From: DATJXG01 sp035500455
Lineage (GTDB): Bacteria; Acidobacteriota; Terriglobia; Terriglobales; Acidobacteriaceae
Direction: 5' to 3'
Length of the DNA: 10,856 bases
Assembly: GCA_035500455.1 (NCBI GenBank)
Contig: DATJXG010000134.1
Location: forward strand, 1 to 10,856
Shown here: positions 1 to 6,894 of the stretch, piece after piece
How the letters are laid out: each line of letters begins with the position of its first letter
Numbering within the stretch: the stretch's first letter is position 1
The notes under the pieces: generated by a model
What the model was told of the DNA's origin: nothing
Seen by the model: only the letters and a program-made list of their open reading frames with translations
The model's database searches: none
Position numbers and translations under genes: made by a program

Positions 1-2
1 GC

Positions 3-1622
3 CTACGTCGTCCACTGAATCACGGTGTAGGAGCGTGCCGGAACGTCCAGAGTTGTTTTTCCTCCCGAGGTTGAAGGTTTGGCGAATTCCTGCGGAGCAA
101 CTTTCTTTGGGGCGCCGAAGCTGTTGGAAGCCTTCAGATCGTCCCCGGTCAGCAACTGCGAAGCCAGCACGTTGGTCGGAGCCTTGCCTTCCCACACCAG
201 TTCAACCTGGTGAGCTTTGGACAAGTCGCGATTCAGGATGAAGATCGTCACTTTTCCGTCCCCACTGCTGTAAGTGCCGGCTACATCCAGGTGCGGGACC
301 GCGCCCATCTCCGCGACATCATAAGTGGAGGATTCCACCACCAGCTTCAGGGCCGCGCCGGAGGCATACTGCAGCCCCCAACTGTACGGATAGTAAATCG
401 TCTGCAGGAACAGGCCGTTGGCGTTGGTCATGATCGGCGCGATCACATTGACCAGTTGCGCCAGGCAGGCGATCTTTACCCGGTCGCTGTGGCGCAGCAG
501 GGTATTCACGATGCCGCCCACCAGCAGTGCATCTTCCAGGTTATAGATTTCTTCCAGCAGATGCGGAGCTTCCCTGCGATGGCCGTCCATGGCGTCGCCG
601 CTGCGCGCACGATACCAGACGTTCCACTCGTCGAAGGAAAGCCACAGCTTTTTGGGGGAGCGCTGGTGCCCCTGCACCAGATCGCATACCGCGAGCGTCT
701 CGGCGATCTGCTTATCCATGGTCAGGTTCATGGCCACGAACTTGGAGCTGTCGCCGCCTGTAATTTCCGGAGTGTTTTCGAAATAGCGATGCAGGGAAAG
801 CCCATCCACGCGGTCGTAACACTGCTCCAGCACTTCCCGGTCCCACTCCAGATAGCTCGGCATGAACGGTCCACTGGAGCCGCAGGCGATCAGCTTCAGC
901 GAAGGATCCACGTATCGCATCTGCCGCGCCGCATCCGCCGCCTTCATCCCGTACTCGGTGGCCGACATGTGGCCGATCTGCCAGGGGCCGTCCATCTCGT
1001 TGCCCAGGCACCAGTACTTCACGTTGTAAGGTTCGGCGGTGCCGTTCTGCCGGCGCAGATCGCTCCACTTGGTGCCTTTATCGATATTGCAGTACTCCAC
1101 CAGCGCGGCGGCTTCTTCGGCGGTACCGGTGCCCAGGTTCAGTCCCATCAACGGCAGCGTGCCCGCCATCTTGGCCCAGGCCATGAAGTCGTCGGTGCCG
1201 AACTGGTTTGATTCCAGTGTGTTCCACGCCTTGTCGAGCACTTTCGGCCGCTTGTCTCTGGGGCCGACGCCATCCAGCCAGTTGTAGCCCGAAACAAAAT
1301 TTCCGCCGGGGTAACGGATGATCGGCACCCCGAGCTGCTTGATCTGGTTGAGCACATCGGTGCGAAATCCGTTGGCGTCGGAAAGTTTCGAGCCGGGATC
1401 GTAGATGCCTTCGTAGATCGCGCGGCCCAGATGCTCCAGGAATGAACCGAACAGGTTGCGGTCGAGCGGTTCCATGGTGCGCCGTGTGTCGATATAGACT
1501 CGCGCCGCCCCGGAGCCGCCGGATTGGGCAAACGTGGAACCGCCGAGCAGGGAACCTACCGACCACGCCACTCCCGCCCCGAACGTCTGCTTCAGGAAAC
1601 GTCTTCTCAGCTCGGAAAACAT
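3..1622 (-). CDS. Tat-exported GH51 alpha-L-arabinofuranosidase (second gene of pair)
   Basis: Predicted to hydrolyse terminal non-reducing alpha-L-arabinofuranosyl residues of arabinan, arabinoxylan or arabino-oligosaccharides. Seen: an N-terminal Tat motif RRRFLKQ (about residues 6-12), a hydrophobic stretch and a likely cleavage site near TFAQ, then a GH51 catalytic barrel. The general acid/base is the Glu of GNEMDG (about residue 209) and the nucleophile is the Glu of SFDEWNVW (about residue 332). The C-terminal 120 residues form the beta-sandwich usual in GH51. The frame is open from position 1640, but the ATG at 1622 (539 aa) is preferred because a strong AGGGAGG lies 8 nt upstream of it; the outer ATG would put six extra residues before the Tat motif. 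The TAG stop at 3-5 is in the window, so the gene is complete. It lies 43 nt downstream of another GH51 gene on the same strand, a probable operon. Family assignment is secure; the substrate is not. Confidence 0.93.
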   Translation of the reverse strand: MFSELRRRFLKQTFGAGVAWSVGSLLGGSTFAQSGGSGAARVYIDTRRTMEPLDRNLFGSFLEHLGRAIYEGIYDPGSKLSDANGFRTDVLNQIKQLGVPIIRYPGGNFVSGYNWLDGVGPRDKRPKVLDKAWNTLESNQFGTDDFMAWAKMAGTLPLMGLNLGTGTAEEAAALVEYCNIDKGTKWSDLRRQNGTAEPYNVKYWCLGNEMDGPWQIGHMSATEYGMKAADAARQMRYVDPSLKLIACGSSGPFMPSYLEWDREVLEQCYDRVDGLSLHRYFENTPEITGGDSSKFVAMNLTMDKQIAETLAVCDLVQGHQRSPKKLWLSFDEWNVWYRARSGDAMDGHRREAPHLLEEIYNLEDALLVGGIVNTLLRHSDRVKIACLAQLVNVIAPIMTNANGLFLQTIYYPYSWGLQYASGAALKLVVESSTYDVAEMGAVPHLDVAGTYSSGDGKVTIFILNRDLSKAHQVELVWEGKAPTNVLASQLLTGDDLKASNSFGAPKKVAPQEFAKPSTSGGKTTLDVPARSYTVIQWTT

Positions 1623-1630
1623 GCTGGCAT

Positions 1631-1637
1631 CCTCCCT
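1631..1637 (-). promoter_or_regulatory. Ribosome binding site deciding the start of the downstream GH51 gene
   Basis: On the minus strand this reads AGGGAGG, a near-perfect anti-16S match. It is 8 nt from the ATG at 1622. It lies inside the frame extension that begins at 1640, so it supports the shorter product. Confidence 0.75.
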
Positions 1638-1665
1638 CATTGTAGTTTTGCGTCCGGCCCTACCG

Positions 1666-3327
1666 CTATGCCAACGTCAGGGTGAGTTTGGTGACTGAAG
1701 CCGGCGCAAATGAGAATACGATCGATCGCCCCGAACCACTGACACTCTTCGACTGCGGTGTTACAACGTCGCGCTGCTCAAACGTGTTGTGCGCATGGAT
1801 ATCGGAGTTGGTAAGCACTACCGCCGCCCCATTCCTGATGGCAGTGCCACGCACTCCGATTTCCGTCTCCCGCGCCTCGCTCACATGCGGATTCACCACC
1901 GTGAGCACCAGTTCCTTATCGTGCAGGGAAGCCGAGCCGGCCAGTCCCCAGAAGGTTGCCGGTTTCCCGTCGCGGTCGTAGTTGACCGTAGGCGCGGAGA
2001 AAATCGTGCGCAACGACTGCCCGCCCTGGTGCGCCGCGTACATGCCGAAGACATGGCCCACCGGGGTGACGCAGAACTTGTCTTCATGCGCCAGATAGAG
2101 GCTGTTCAGGCAGTTGATCAACTGGGCGCAGTTGGCCATGGCGACCTTTTCAGGATTGCGGTTGAAAGTGTCGAGCGTCATGCCGCTGAACACCGCATCG
2201 CGCAGCGTGGGCATTTGCTCCAGGATGTCGCCGGGCGTAGCTTCACTCCCGGGGCGGTACCAGGGCCCCCATTCATCCACCACCAGCTTTACGTGGTGGT
2301 CGGCGTCATACTCTCCCATGATCTGCCAGTGGCCGTTAATCAGCGATTCCATTACATCGCCCTGGCGCAGGAGTTCATACCAGTCCACGGCGTCGAAGTT
2401 CACCGCGTCGCCTTTGCCCTCGTTCCAGTTCCTGGTTCGTCCGCGGCTGAGGTTCCATGCGTAGTAGTGCAGCGCCAGTCCGAAGATGCCGCGCAGGGCG
2501 TTGGGGCCTTTGCGCAGGATCTCTTCCAGAAAACCGCGCGTCCACTCCCAGTTGTCGTCGTTCGGGCCCGAGGCGACCAGCGACAGGTTCTGTCCATAGT
2601 GGGGCACCCAGGTGGCAAACCGGCGGAATTCCACCGCGTATTCCTGGGCAGTGAAATCTCCCCCGCATCCCCACGACTCGTTGCCCACTCCCCAGAACCG
2701 CACGCGGAACGGATCGGCGTAGCCGGCGGCGGCGCGCGTTTCCGCCAGCGTGGTGGTCCCGGCCGGAGAGTTGCAATATTCCACCCAACGGTAGAACTCT
2801 TCCGCGGAAAGGCTGCGCAGGTTGGCGGCGAGGTAAGGCTCGCATCCGATCAACTGGCAGAAGTGGACGAACTCGTTGGTCCCGAACTGATTGGGATCGT
2901 AGCGGTGGCTGGCAGGCGATGGGCCGTCTTTCTCCTCACCGATCCAGAAATTCGTGCGCTTCGGCCGCTTGTCGGCGGGGCCGATACCGTCGCGCCAGTC
3001 GTAGCTGTCGGCGAAGCAGCCGCCCGGGAAGCGGCAGACCGGCGCTTTGATCTTGCGCATCTCGTCCACCAGTTCCTTGCGAATGCCGTTGATGTTCGGG
3101 ACCTTGGAGTTCTCCCCGACCCAGATTCCGTCGTACACCACCCCGCCCAGGTTCTCGGTGAAGTGCCCGTAGATATCGGGAGAGATAGTTCCCAGCGGCT
3201 CGCCCGGGAGGATTTCAATGCGGGAGTCGGTGGAGGTGGAATCAGCGGCGAACAGGGAAGGCCTGGAAAACAGCAGCACCCCCGTTCCAAGCACACTGTT
3301 ACGGATGAATTGCCGGCGTTGCATCAT
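1666..3327 (-). CDS. Tat-exported GH51 alpha-L-arabinofuranosidase (first gene of pair)
   Basis: A second, divergent GH51 enzyme predicted to remove alpha-L-arabinofuranosyl groups from plant polysaccharides. Seen: a Tat-like motif QRRQFIRN right after the proposed start, a hydrophobic segment and a probable cut near LFAADS. The catalytic Glu of GVGNESWGCGG (about residue 217) is the acid/base, and the Glu of VVDEWGPWYRPG (about residue 352) is the nucleophile. RFPGGCFADSYDWRDGIGP is a typical GH51 active-site strand. The product is about 553 aa. The frame extends to an ATG at 3363, but that codon has no Shine-Dalgarno and abuts a palindromic operator-like site. The ATG at 3327, just before the Tat motif, has a weak GGGAA 8 nt upstream and is preferred, though this is less certain than for its partner. 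Low identity to the neighbour in the quoted motifs argues for an old duplication or separate acquisition and different substrate preferences (inference). Confidence 0.92.
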   Translation of the reverse strand: MMQRRQFIRNSVLGTGVLLFSRPSLFAADSTSTDSRIEILPGEPLGTISPDIYGHFTENLGGVVYDGIWVGENSKVPNINGIRKELVDEMRKIKAPVCRFPGGCFADSYDWRDGIGPADKRPKRTNFWIGEEKDGPSPASHRYDPNQFGTNEFVHFCQLIGCEPYLAANLRSLSAEEFYRWVEYCNSPAGTTTLAETRAAAGYADPFRVRFWGVGNESWGCGGDFTAQEYAVEFRRFATWVPHYGQNLSLVASGPNDDNWEWTRGFLEEILRKGPNALRGIFGLALHYYAWNLSRGRTRNWNEGKGDAVNFDAVDWYELLRQGDVMESLINGHWQIMGEYDADHHVKLVVDEWGPWYRPGSEATPGDILEQMPTLRDAVFSGMTLDTFNRNPEKVAMANCAQLINCLNSLYLAHEDKFCVTPVGHVFGMYAAHQGGQSLRTIFSAPTVNYDRDGKPATFWGLAGSASLHDKELVLTVVNPHVSEARETEIGVRGTAIRNGAAVVLTNSDIHAHNTFEQRDVVTPQSKSVSGSGRSIVFSFAPASVTKLTLTLA

Positions 3328-3364
3328 GGCGAATATTCCCGGTGAGATGAATTCGGCTGACATA

Positions 3365-3376
3365 GTAAACGTTTAC
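3365..3376. promoter_or_regulatory. LacI-family-type operator palindrome upstream of the GH51 pair
   Basis: The sequence GTAAACGTTTAC is a perfect 12-bp palindrome with the central CG typical of LacI/GalR-family operators. On the minus strand it reads TGGTAAACGTTTACTA, and 14 of the 16 positions are symmetric. It sits 38-49 nt upstream of the preferred GH51 start at 3327. A possible -10 (TACTAT, complement of 3362-3367) overlaps it, so a bound repressor would block transcription. The palindrome is seen; the regulator family is inferred from the motif, and no regulator gene is in the window. Confidence 0.6.
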
Positions 3377-3721
3377 CACGGAAGACGCTACAGGTTTTGT
3401 GATGGTTGTCTCGTTTCGCCGCCGGCTCAAAACTGGCTGGCTCGAATCCCGCTTGTTACCATGCCCTCCCGGCTGCGCCCATTTACAGAGAATTCATCAA
3501 ACCCTCATCATTCATTCACAGGCATCTGTTTCGATCAATGCCTGCTTCGGCTGCCTGAGATCGCCATTCTCCACCCAACCGCGGGCGACGGTTTCCGCCA
3601 GAGCTAGTCGAGTGGGCGCGGAACTGGGGAGATAGCCTTCTGCGCGCATCCGGATCGTTGTGGTTCAATTGGTGCCTGGCGATCGCCAATTCCGCAAAGG
3701 CGATGGGCGCCCTATCGCATT

Positions 3722-3726
3722 GGAGG
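3722..3726 (+). promoter_or_regulatory. Ribosome binding site deciding the start of the secreted protein gene
   Basis: GGAGG lies 8 nt before the ATG at 3735. The frame is open from a GTG at 3660, but that codon lacks a Shine-Dalgarno and would place 25 polar residues before the signal peptide. Confidence 0.7.
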
Positions 3727-3734
3727 CAACTCTC

Positions 3735-5060
3735 ATGTCTGGGTCACAAAAAGCTTCGGCGCTGAAGATAATCGCCCTTCTGTTCTGCGTGGCGATGCTC
3801 CCGCCGCTCCTGTTGCGCGCCGAATCTTCCGTGGGAGTTGCATCTCAGGCCGATCCCGCCACGCAAGCTGGTGATGCCGCGGGTTCCAGCCTGTTCCTGA
3901 AAGTTCGCTTCGACAGTGCGGTAAAGCCGGCAGCTCTGAAGCCGGGCGAGTCGATTGAGGGTACGCTGGTACGGGGGGTGTACTCCGGCGACCGCGAACT
4001 ATTCCCGGCCGCCACCCGAGTCCGATTAACCGTCGATACATTGCAGCGCCGTCGCCGCCCGCCGAACGACCACTGGCCCTGGGTAGTCAAAGCTTTCGCG
4101 CCCCGCTATGAAAAGTTCCCCACCTTCCAGTCGGCGGTGGTTTTGCTTCCCCATGGCCACGTGCCGCTCCGAGTCTCGCTGCTGTCATTCAATCGCGAAG
4201 TCCAGGTGCATGCCCGGGGCAAATCTTCCCGGAGCGGAGATAAATTGCCCGAAGCAGCCAGTGAAGCGCCGAAGCCCAGCCCGCCGGTGCCGCCCGCCAG
4301 TCAATCCTCGGGAGTAGTCGCAACTCTGCAAGCCGCAATTGCGGGCGGCCCGAGCCCTCTCCCTGAGATCTCGCCCGCAGCGCACTCCGATAGCCTGGAT
4401 CACGGTGGGGCAGAGGTGGCAGCGCCCTCGAGTCCGCTGATTCTCCCCGCCGGAACCGAGGCCAGGGTTATTCTGCTGGGGGACGTGAGCGCCTCCCGCA
4501 GCCATCCTGGCGACTCCCTTCGTGCCCGCCTGGTGGAACCCGTGAGCTTGGGCTCGACGATCGTGCTTCCGGAAGGCACCTTGCTGGAGGGAAGGGTTGT
4601 GAAAAGCGCTCGCCCCCGCACTTTGAGCCGCGCCGGATCGCTGTTGCTCGCATTCACCGGGATCACTTTGCCAGGGAAGACTGAGACCTCCGTAGCCGCT
4701 TCCCTCACCGGGGTTGTATTGGACAGCCGCTCCCACACCCGGGTCGATCCTGAAGGCGACTTGCGAGGCGACCGCCCCGGTAAGGCCTGGATGCTGCTGA
4801 ATGCCGGCGCCGCGGGCGGCATGGCGAAAGCCGCGGATGACGGGACTCAGTTGGTGATTGAGGCAATCGTTTCGACCGCCACCGATGCTTCCACCGCCGG
4901 AACCGCGCGCATCGCCGCCACCTGTATTTCCGGAATATTCCTGCTCACGCGTCACGGGCGGGATGTAATGCTGCCGAAGTTCACCGAAATGAACATCGTG
5001 TTCAATCGTCCCGTCTCCGTTCTGGTAGCGCAAACGCCGCAACCGGCCGGCGCCAACTGA
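3735..5060 (+). CDS. Secreted two-module protein of unknown function
   Basis: No firm function recognised. The 441-aa product starts with a Sec-type signal: Lys near residue 6 and 11, a hydrophobic core of about residues 10-27, and a likely cut after LLLRAES. Module 1 (about 53-160) contains LKPGESIEGTLVRGVYSGD and FPAATRVRLTVD. A Pro/Ser/Ala-rich linker covers about 161-233. Module 2 (about 236-340) has LPAGTEARVILLGDVSAS, HPGDSLRARLVEPV and VLPEGTLLEGRVVKS, the same 'PGD..A.L..PV....VLPEGT.L.G.V' beta-strand logic as module 1. A Gly/Ala-rich segment follows (about 355-405), then a last strand pair with RHGRDVMLPKFTEMNI. The repeated 'durable bound then release value' strand pattern resembles short beta-barrel domains of acidobacterial cell-envelope hypotheticals and loosely TrbI-like modules (recollection, not a search result). 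It is probably periplasmic or surface-attached. Transcribed divergently from the GH51 operon; the following non-coding DNA suggests it is monocistronic. Confidence 0.8.
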   Translation: MSGSQKASALKIIALLFCVAMLPPLLLRAESSVGVASQADPATQAGDAAGSSLFLKVRFDSAVKPAALKPGESIEGTLVRGVYSGDRELFPAATRVRLTVDTLQRRRRPPNDHWPWVVKAFAPRYEKFPTFQSAVVLLPHGHVPLRVSLLSFNREVQVHARGKSSRSGDKLPEAASEAPKPSPPVPPASQSSGVVATLQAAIAGGPSPLPEISPAAHSDSLDHGGAEVAAPSSPLILPAGTEARVILLGDVSASRSHPGDSLRARLVEPVSLGSTIVLPEGTLLEGRVVKSARPRTLSRAGSLLLAFTGITLPGKTETSVAASLTGVVLDSRSHTRVDPEGDLRGDRPGKAWMLLNAGAAGGMAKAADDGTQLVIEAIVSTATDASTAGTARIAATCISGIFLLTRHGRDVMLPKFTEMNIVFNRPVSVLVAQTPQPAGAN

Positions 5061-5068
5061 AACTGGGT

Positions 5069-5158
5069 TGTGACTTTTTGCCAGGAAACTCAACTGAACT
5101 GTCATCCTGAGAGTCTGTGACTTTTTGTCCGGAACCTCCCCAGAACTGTCATTCTGAG
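5069..5158. repeat. Imperfect tandem duplication, period 47 nt
   Basis: The stretch starting at 5069 (TGTGACTTTTTG, later GAACTGTCATCCTGAG) recurs ungapped at 5116 (TGTGACTTTTTG, later GAACTGTCATTCTGAG), offset exactly 47 nt. The first copy ends at GTCATCCTGAG, the start of the palindrome arm core, and the second copy runs straight into the full palindrome at 5148. This suggests that the boundary of the palindromic element was duplicated. Confidence 0.75.
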
Positions 5159-5304
5159 CGAAGCGAAGGACCCCACGTCCGCGTGGACCTGCGGCGGCGC
5201 TTCGAGGCATTCTCTTGTGCGCCGGATGAAGCACAGAGGAAATGCCTGACGGGGTCTCTGCCGCTCGACGCGTACATGGGGTCCTTCGCTTCGCTCACGG
5301 TGAC
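5148..5304. repeat. 157-bp nested palindromic repeat element (REP/MITE-like)
   Basis: The left arm 5148-5175 starts GTCATTCTGAGCGAAGCGAA and the right arm 5277-5304 ends TTCGCTTCGCTCACGGTGAC. Reverse-complementing the right arm gives about 24 matches in 28. Pairing continues inward, imperfectly, to about 46 nt per arm. A second inner hairpin pairs AGGCATT (near 5205) with AATGCCT (near 5241). The transcript or single strand could fold into one long hairpin. There is no coding capacity, so this would be a non-autonomous element. The core GTCATCCTGAGCG-AGCGAA occurs again at 9703. Element class is inference; the symmetry is direct. Confidence 0.8.
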
Positions 5305-5343
5305 CTTTTAGACTTATTACGCAAACCTTCGTGACGGCACACA

Positions 5344-5373
5344 CTGGTTATCCAAATCCGGTTGTCCAACCAG
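5344..5373. promoter_or_regulatory. Operator-like repeat cluster upstream of manD
   Basis: GGTTATCCAA (5346-5355) and GGTTGTCCAA (5360-5369) are direct copies 14 nt apart. The second forms a palindrome, GGTTGTCCAACC (5360-5371). An outer pair, CTGGTT (5344-5349) and AACCAG (5368-5373), is also inverted. This TGGTT/AACCA arrangement resembles GntR/FadR-type half-sites, but I cannot assign a regulator. Confidence 0.4.
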
Positions 5374-5401
5374 AGTCCATTCCGCGCGGCTCCCGCGTCC
5401 G

Positions 5402-5435
5402 GTTCGACTATGATCTAGTCGAACATGATCTAGTC
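5402..5435. promoter_or_regulatory. Perfect 9-bp inverted repeat plus repeated half-site upstream of manD
   Basis: GTTCGACTA (5402-5410) and TAGTCGAAC (5416-5424) are exact reverse complements with a 5-nt spacer. The 11-mer ATGATCTAGTC occurs twice, at 5410-5420 and 5425-5435, so a third TAGTC half-site follows the dyad. The cluster ends 59 nt before the manD start, a normal place for an operator. It has no T-tract, which argues against a terminator. The regulator is unknown. Confidence 0.55.
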
Positions 5436-5494
5436 AAAGAGCAGCGAGACGTGGATTCAGTTTCTGAAACCGCACGCTCGCGGGAGATTCCTGA

Positions 5495-6703
5495 ATGAAG
5501 ATCACCGATGCCAGGGTGATTGTGTGCAGCCCTGGCCGTAACTTCGTAACCCTGAAACTCGTCACCGAAGATGGCCTCTACGGCTTGGGAGATGCGACCC
5601 TGAACGGCCGCGAACTCGCCGTCGCCAGCTATTTGACCGACCACGTTCTCCCCCTGCTCATCGGCCGCGATGCCCGCCGCATTGAAGATATCTGGCACTA
5701 CCTCTACAAGGGAGCGTACTGGCGCCGTGGACCCGTCACCATGTCGGCGATCGCCGCGGTAGATACCGCACTCTGGGATCTGAAGGCCAAAAGCCTCAAC
5801 GTTCCGCTGTATCAATTGCTGGGGGGAGCATCGCGGGACGCGGTGCTGGTGTACGGCCACGCCAGCGGTGCCGACATCGACGGCACCGTGAAAGCGGTTG
5901 CGCATTACCTGGAGATGGGCTACAAGGCAATTCGAGCCCAGTCAGGAATTCCAGGCCTGAGCAGCACTTACGGCGTTGGCCGCGGCGACATGTATTACGA
6001 GCCCGCGGAGAAAAATGCGCCGCCGGAGAATCTCTGGTCCACGGAAGCCTATCTGAATTTCGCGCCCCAGCTATTCCAGAGGCTGCGTAGGGAGTTTGGT
6101 CCGGAAGTTCACCTGTTACATGATGCCCACCACCGCCTCACGCCCATCGAGGCCGGGCGTCTGGGCAAGAGCCTGGAGCCCTACCATCTTTTTTGGCTGG
6201 AGGATCCGACTCCCGCCGAGCTGCAGGAGAGCTTCCGCCTGATCCGCCGGCACACGACCACTCCGCTCGCCGTGGGCGAAGTCTTCAATACGATCTTCGA
6301 CTGCCAGCAGCTTATCCAGGAACAGCTTATCGACTACATCCGCACCACCGTGGTCCACGCCGGAGGCATAACGCATCTGCGCAAGATCGCAAACCTGGCA
6401 GAGGTTTACCAGGTGCGTACCGGATCGCATGGAGCCACCGATCTCAGCCCGGTGTGCATGGCGGCGGCGCTGCATTTCGACCTGAGCGTGCATAACTTCG
6501 GCATCCAGGAATACATGCGCCACACCCCGGAAACCGACGCCGTCTTTCCTCACTCCTACACTTTCGATAAGGGCTTCATGCATCCCGGAGAAGCTGCCGG
6601 GTTAGGCGTGGACCTGGACGAGTCCCTGGCCGCCAAATACCCGTATGCGAGGGCATATCTGCCAATCAACCGCAAGCTGGACGGAACCATGCACAACTGG
6701 TAG
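5495..6703 (+). CDS. manD: D-mannonate dehydratase, enolase superfamily (ManD/RspA type)
   Basis: Dehydrates D-mannonate to 2-keto-3-deoxy-D-gluconate in the glucuronate branch of hexuronate catabolism; cytoplasmic and Mg-dependent. It is 402 aa, the usual length of characterised ManD enzymes, and the start MKITDARVIVCSPGRNFVTL is family-typical. Seen at the expected positions: metal ligands Asp210, Glu236 and Glu262; Arg147 and Tyr159 (general base pair); His212; Asn37, His122, Arg283, His312, Asp316, Glu339; and a C-terminal Trp402. This complete set suggests a true high-activity mannonate dehydratase and not a low-efficiency relative, although some family members also act on D-gluconate. 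GGGAG at 5482-5486 lies 8 nt before the ATG. Repeat clusters at 5344-5435 may be its operators. The gene ends in TAG, followed by a GC-rich inverted repeat and then uxaA on the same strand. Confidence 0.95.
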   Translation: MKITDARVIVCSPGRNFVTLKLVTEDGLYGLGDATLNGRELAVASYLTDHVLPLLIGRDARRIEDIWHYLYKGAYWRRGPVTMSAIAAVDTALWDLKAKSLNVPLYQLLGGASRDAVLVYGHASGADIDGTVKAVAHYLEMGYKAIRAQSGIPGLSSTYGVGRGDMYYEPAEKNAPPENLWSTEAYLNFAPQLFQRLRREFGPEVHLLHDAHHRLTPIEAGRLGKSLEPYHLFWLEDPTPAELQESFRLIRRHTTTPLAVGEVFNTIFDCQQLIQEQLIDYIRTTVVHAGGITHLRKIANLAEVYQVRTGSHGATDLSPVCMAAALHFDLSVHNFGIQEYMRHTPETDAVFPHSYTFDKGFMHPGEAAGLGVDLDESLAAKYPYARAYLPINRKLDGTMHNW

Positions 6704-6711
6704 CAAGACTC

Positions 6712-6810
6712 CTCAGCGACCTCGGCGGATGTTCTCGGCGGCCTCGGCGTTTTAAGGTTTTGCCTTTCCCGCAGCCACCACAAACCCTGAATCGCCGAGG
6801 CCGCCGAGAA
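6712..6810. repeat. GC-rich inverted repeat between manD and uxaA
   Basis: TTCTCGGCGGCCTCGGCG (6732-6749) and CGCCGAGGCCGCCGAGAA (6793-6810) are perfect 18-bp inverted arms with a 43-nt loop. A partial direct copy of the left arm (CTCAGCGACCTCGGCG, 6712-6727, 14 of 16 matching) precedes it with a 22-nt period. The loop is too long and a 3' T-run is missing, so it is a poor intrinsic terminator; a REP-like element or mRNA-stabilising stem fits better. Confidence 0.7.
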
Positions 6811-6834
6811 ACCCATCGGTAATCCCGTAAAGGC

Positions 6835-6862
6835 TTCATCCAAGCCGCTTCCGCTATATGAT
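6835..6862 (+). promoter_or_regulatory. Weak candidate promoter for uxaA
   Basis: TATGAT at 6857-6862 matches a sigma-70 -10 box in five of six positions. The hexamer 16 nt upstream (TTCATC, 6835-6840) is only a poor -35. It would start transcription near 6869, about 26 nt before the ATG of uxaA, consistent with uxaA not depending on read-through across the preceding inverted repeat. Confidence 0.3.
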
Positions 6863-6894
6863 ATGGGGAGTACGCGCCGCAAGCCTTCGCCAAT

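Larger units (their letters stand above)
3364..3734. other. Divergent intergenic region
   Basis: These 371 bases separate the leftward GH51 operon from the rightward secreted-protein gene. They hold the operator palindrome at the left edge, a 12-bp palindrome TGGCGATCGCCA at 3677-3688, and the Shine-Dalgarno for the rightward gene. Short open frames here have no recognisable product and no ribosome binding site, and I see no convincing -35/-10 pair for the rightward gene. Confidence 0.5.

Noticed and set aside
210..1211. Long open frame on the plus strand opposite the first GH51 gene
   Set aside because: It is antisense to a gene with clear catalytic motifs, has no family motif and no ribosome binding site; GC-rich DNA commonly leaves such shadow frames open.
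1789..3345. 518-codon open frame on the plus strand opposite the second GH51 gene
   Set aside because: Same reasoning: His/Arg/Val-rich composition without domains, fully antisense to a supported enzyme gene.
3677..3688. 12-bp palindrome TGGCGATCGCCA
   Set aside because: Contains the HIP1-like octamer GCGATCGC, but I noted only one clear copy and short GC palindromes are frequent by chance; it could still be an operator for the secreted protein gene.
4185..5234. Open frame on the minus strand across the secreted protein gene and the repeat region
   Set aside because: It runs through the palindromic repeat and lies opposite a gene with a signal peptide and good Shine-Dalgarno.
5117..5311. 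Small open frame inside the palindromic element
   Set aside because: The frame exists only because of the repeat sequence; there is no ribosome binding site or plausible protein.
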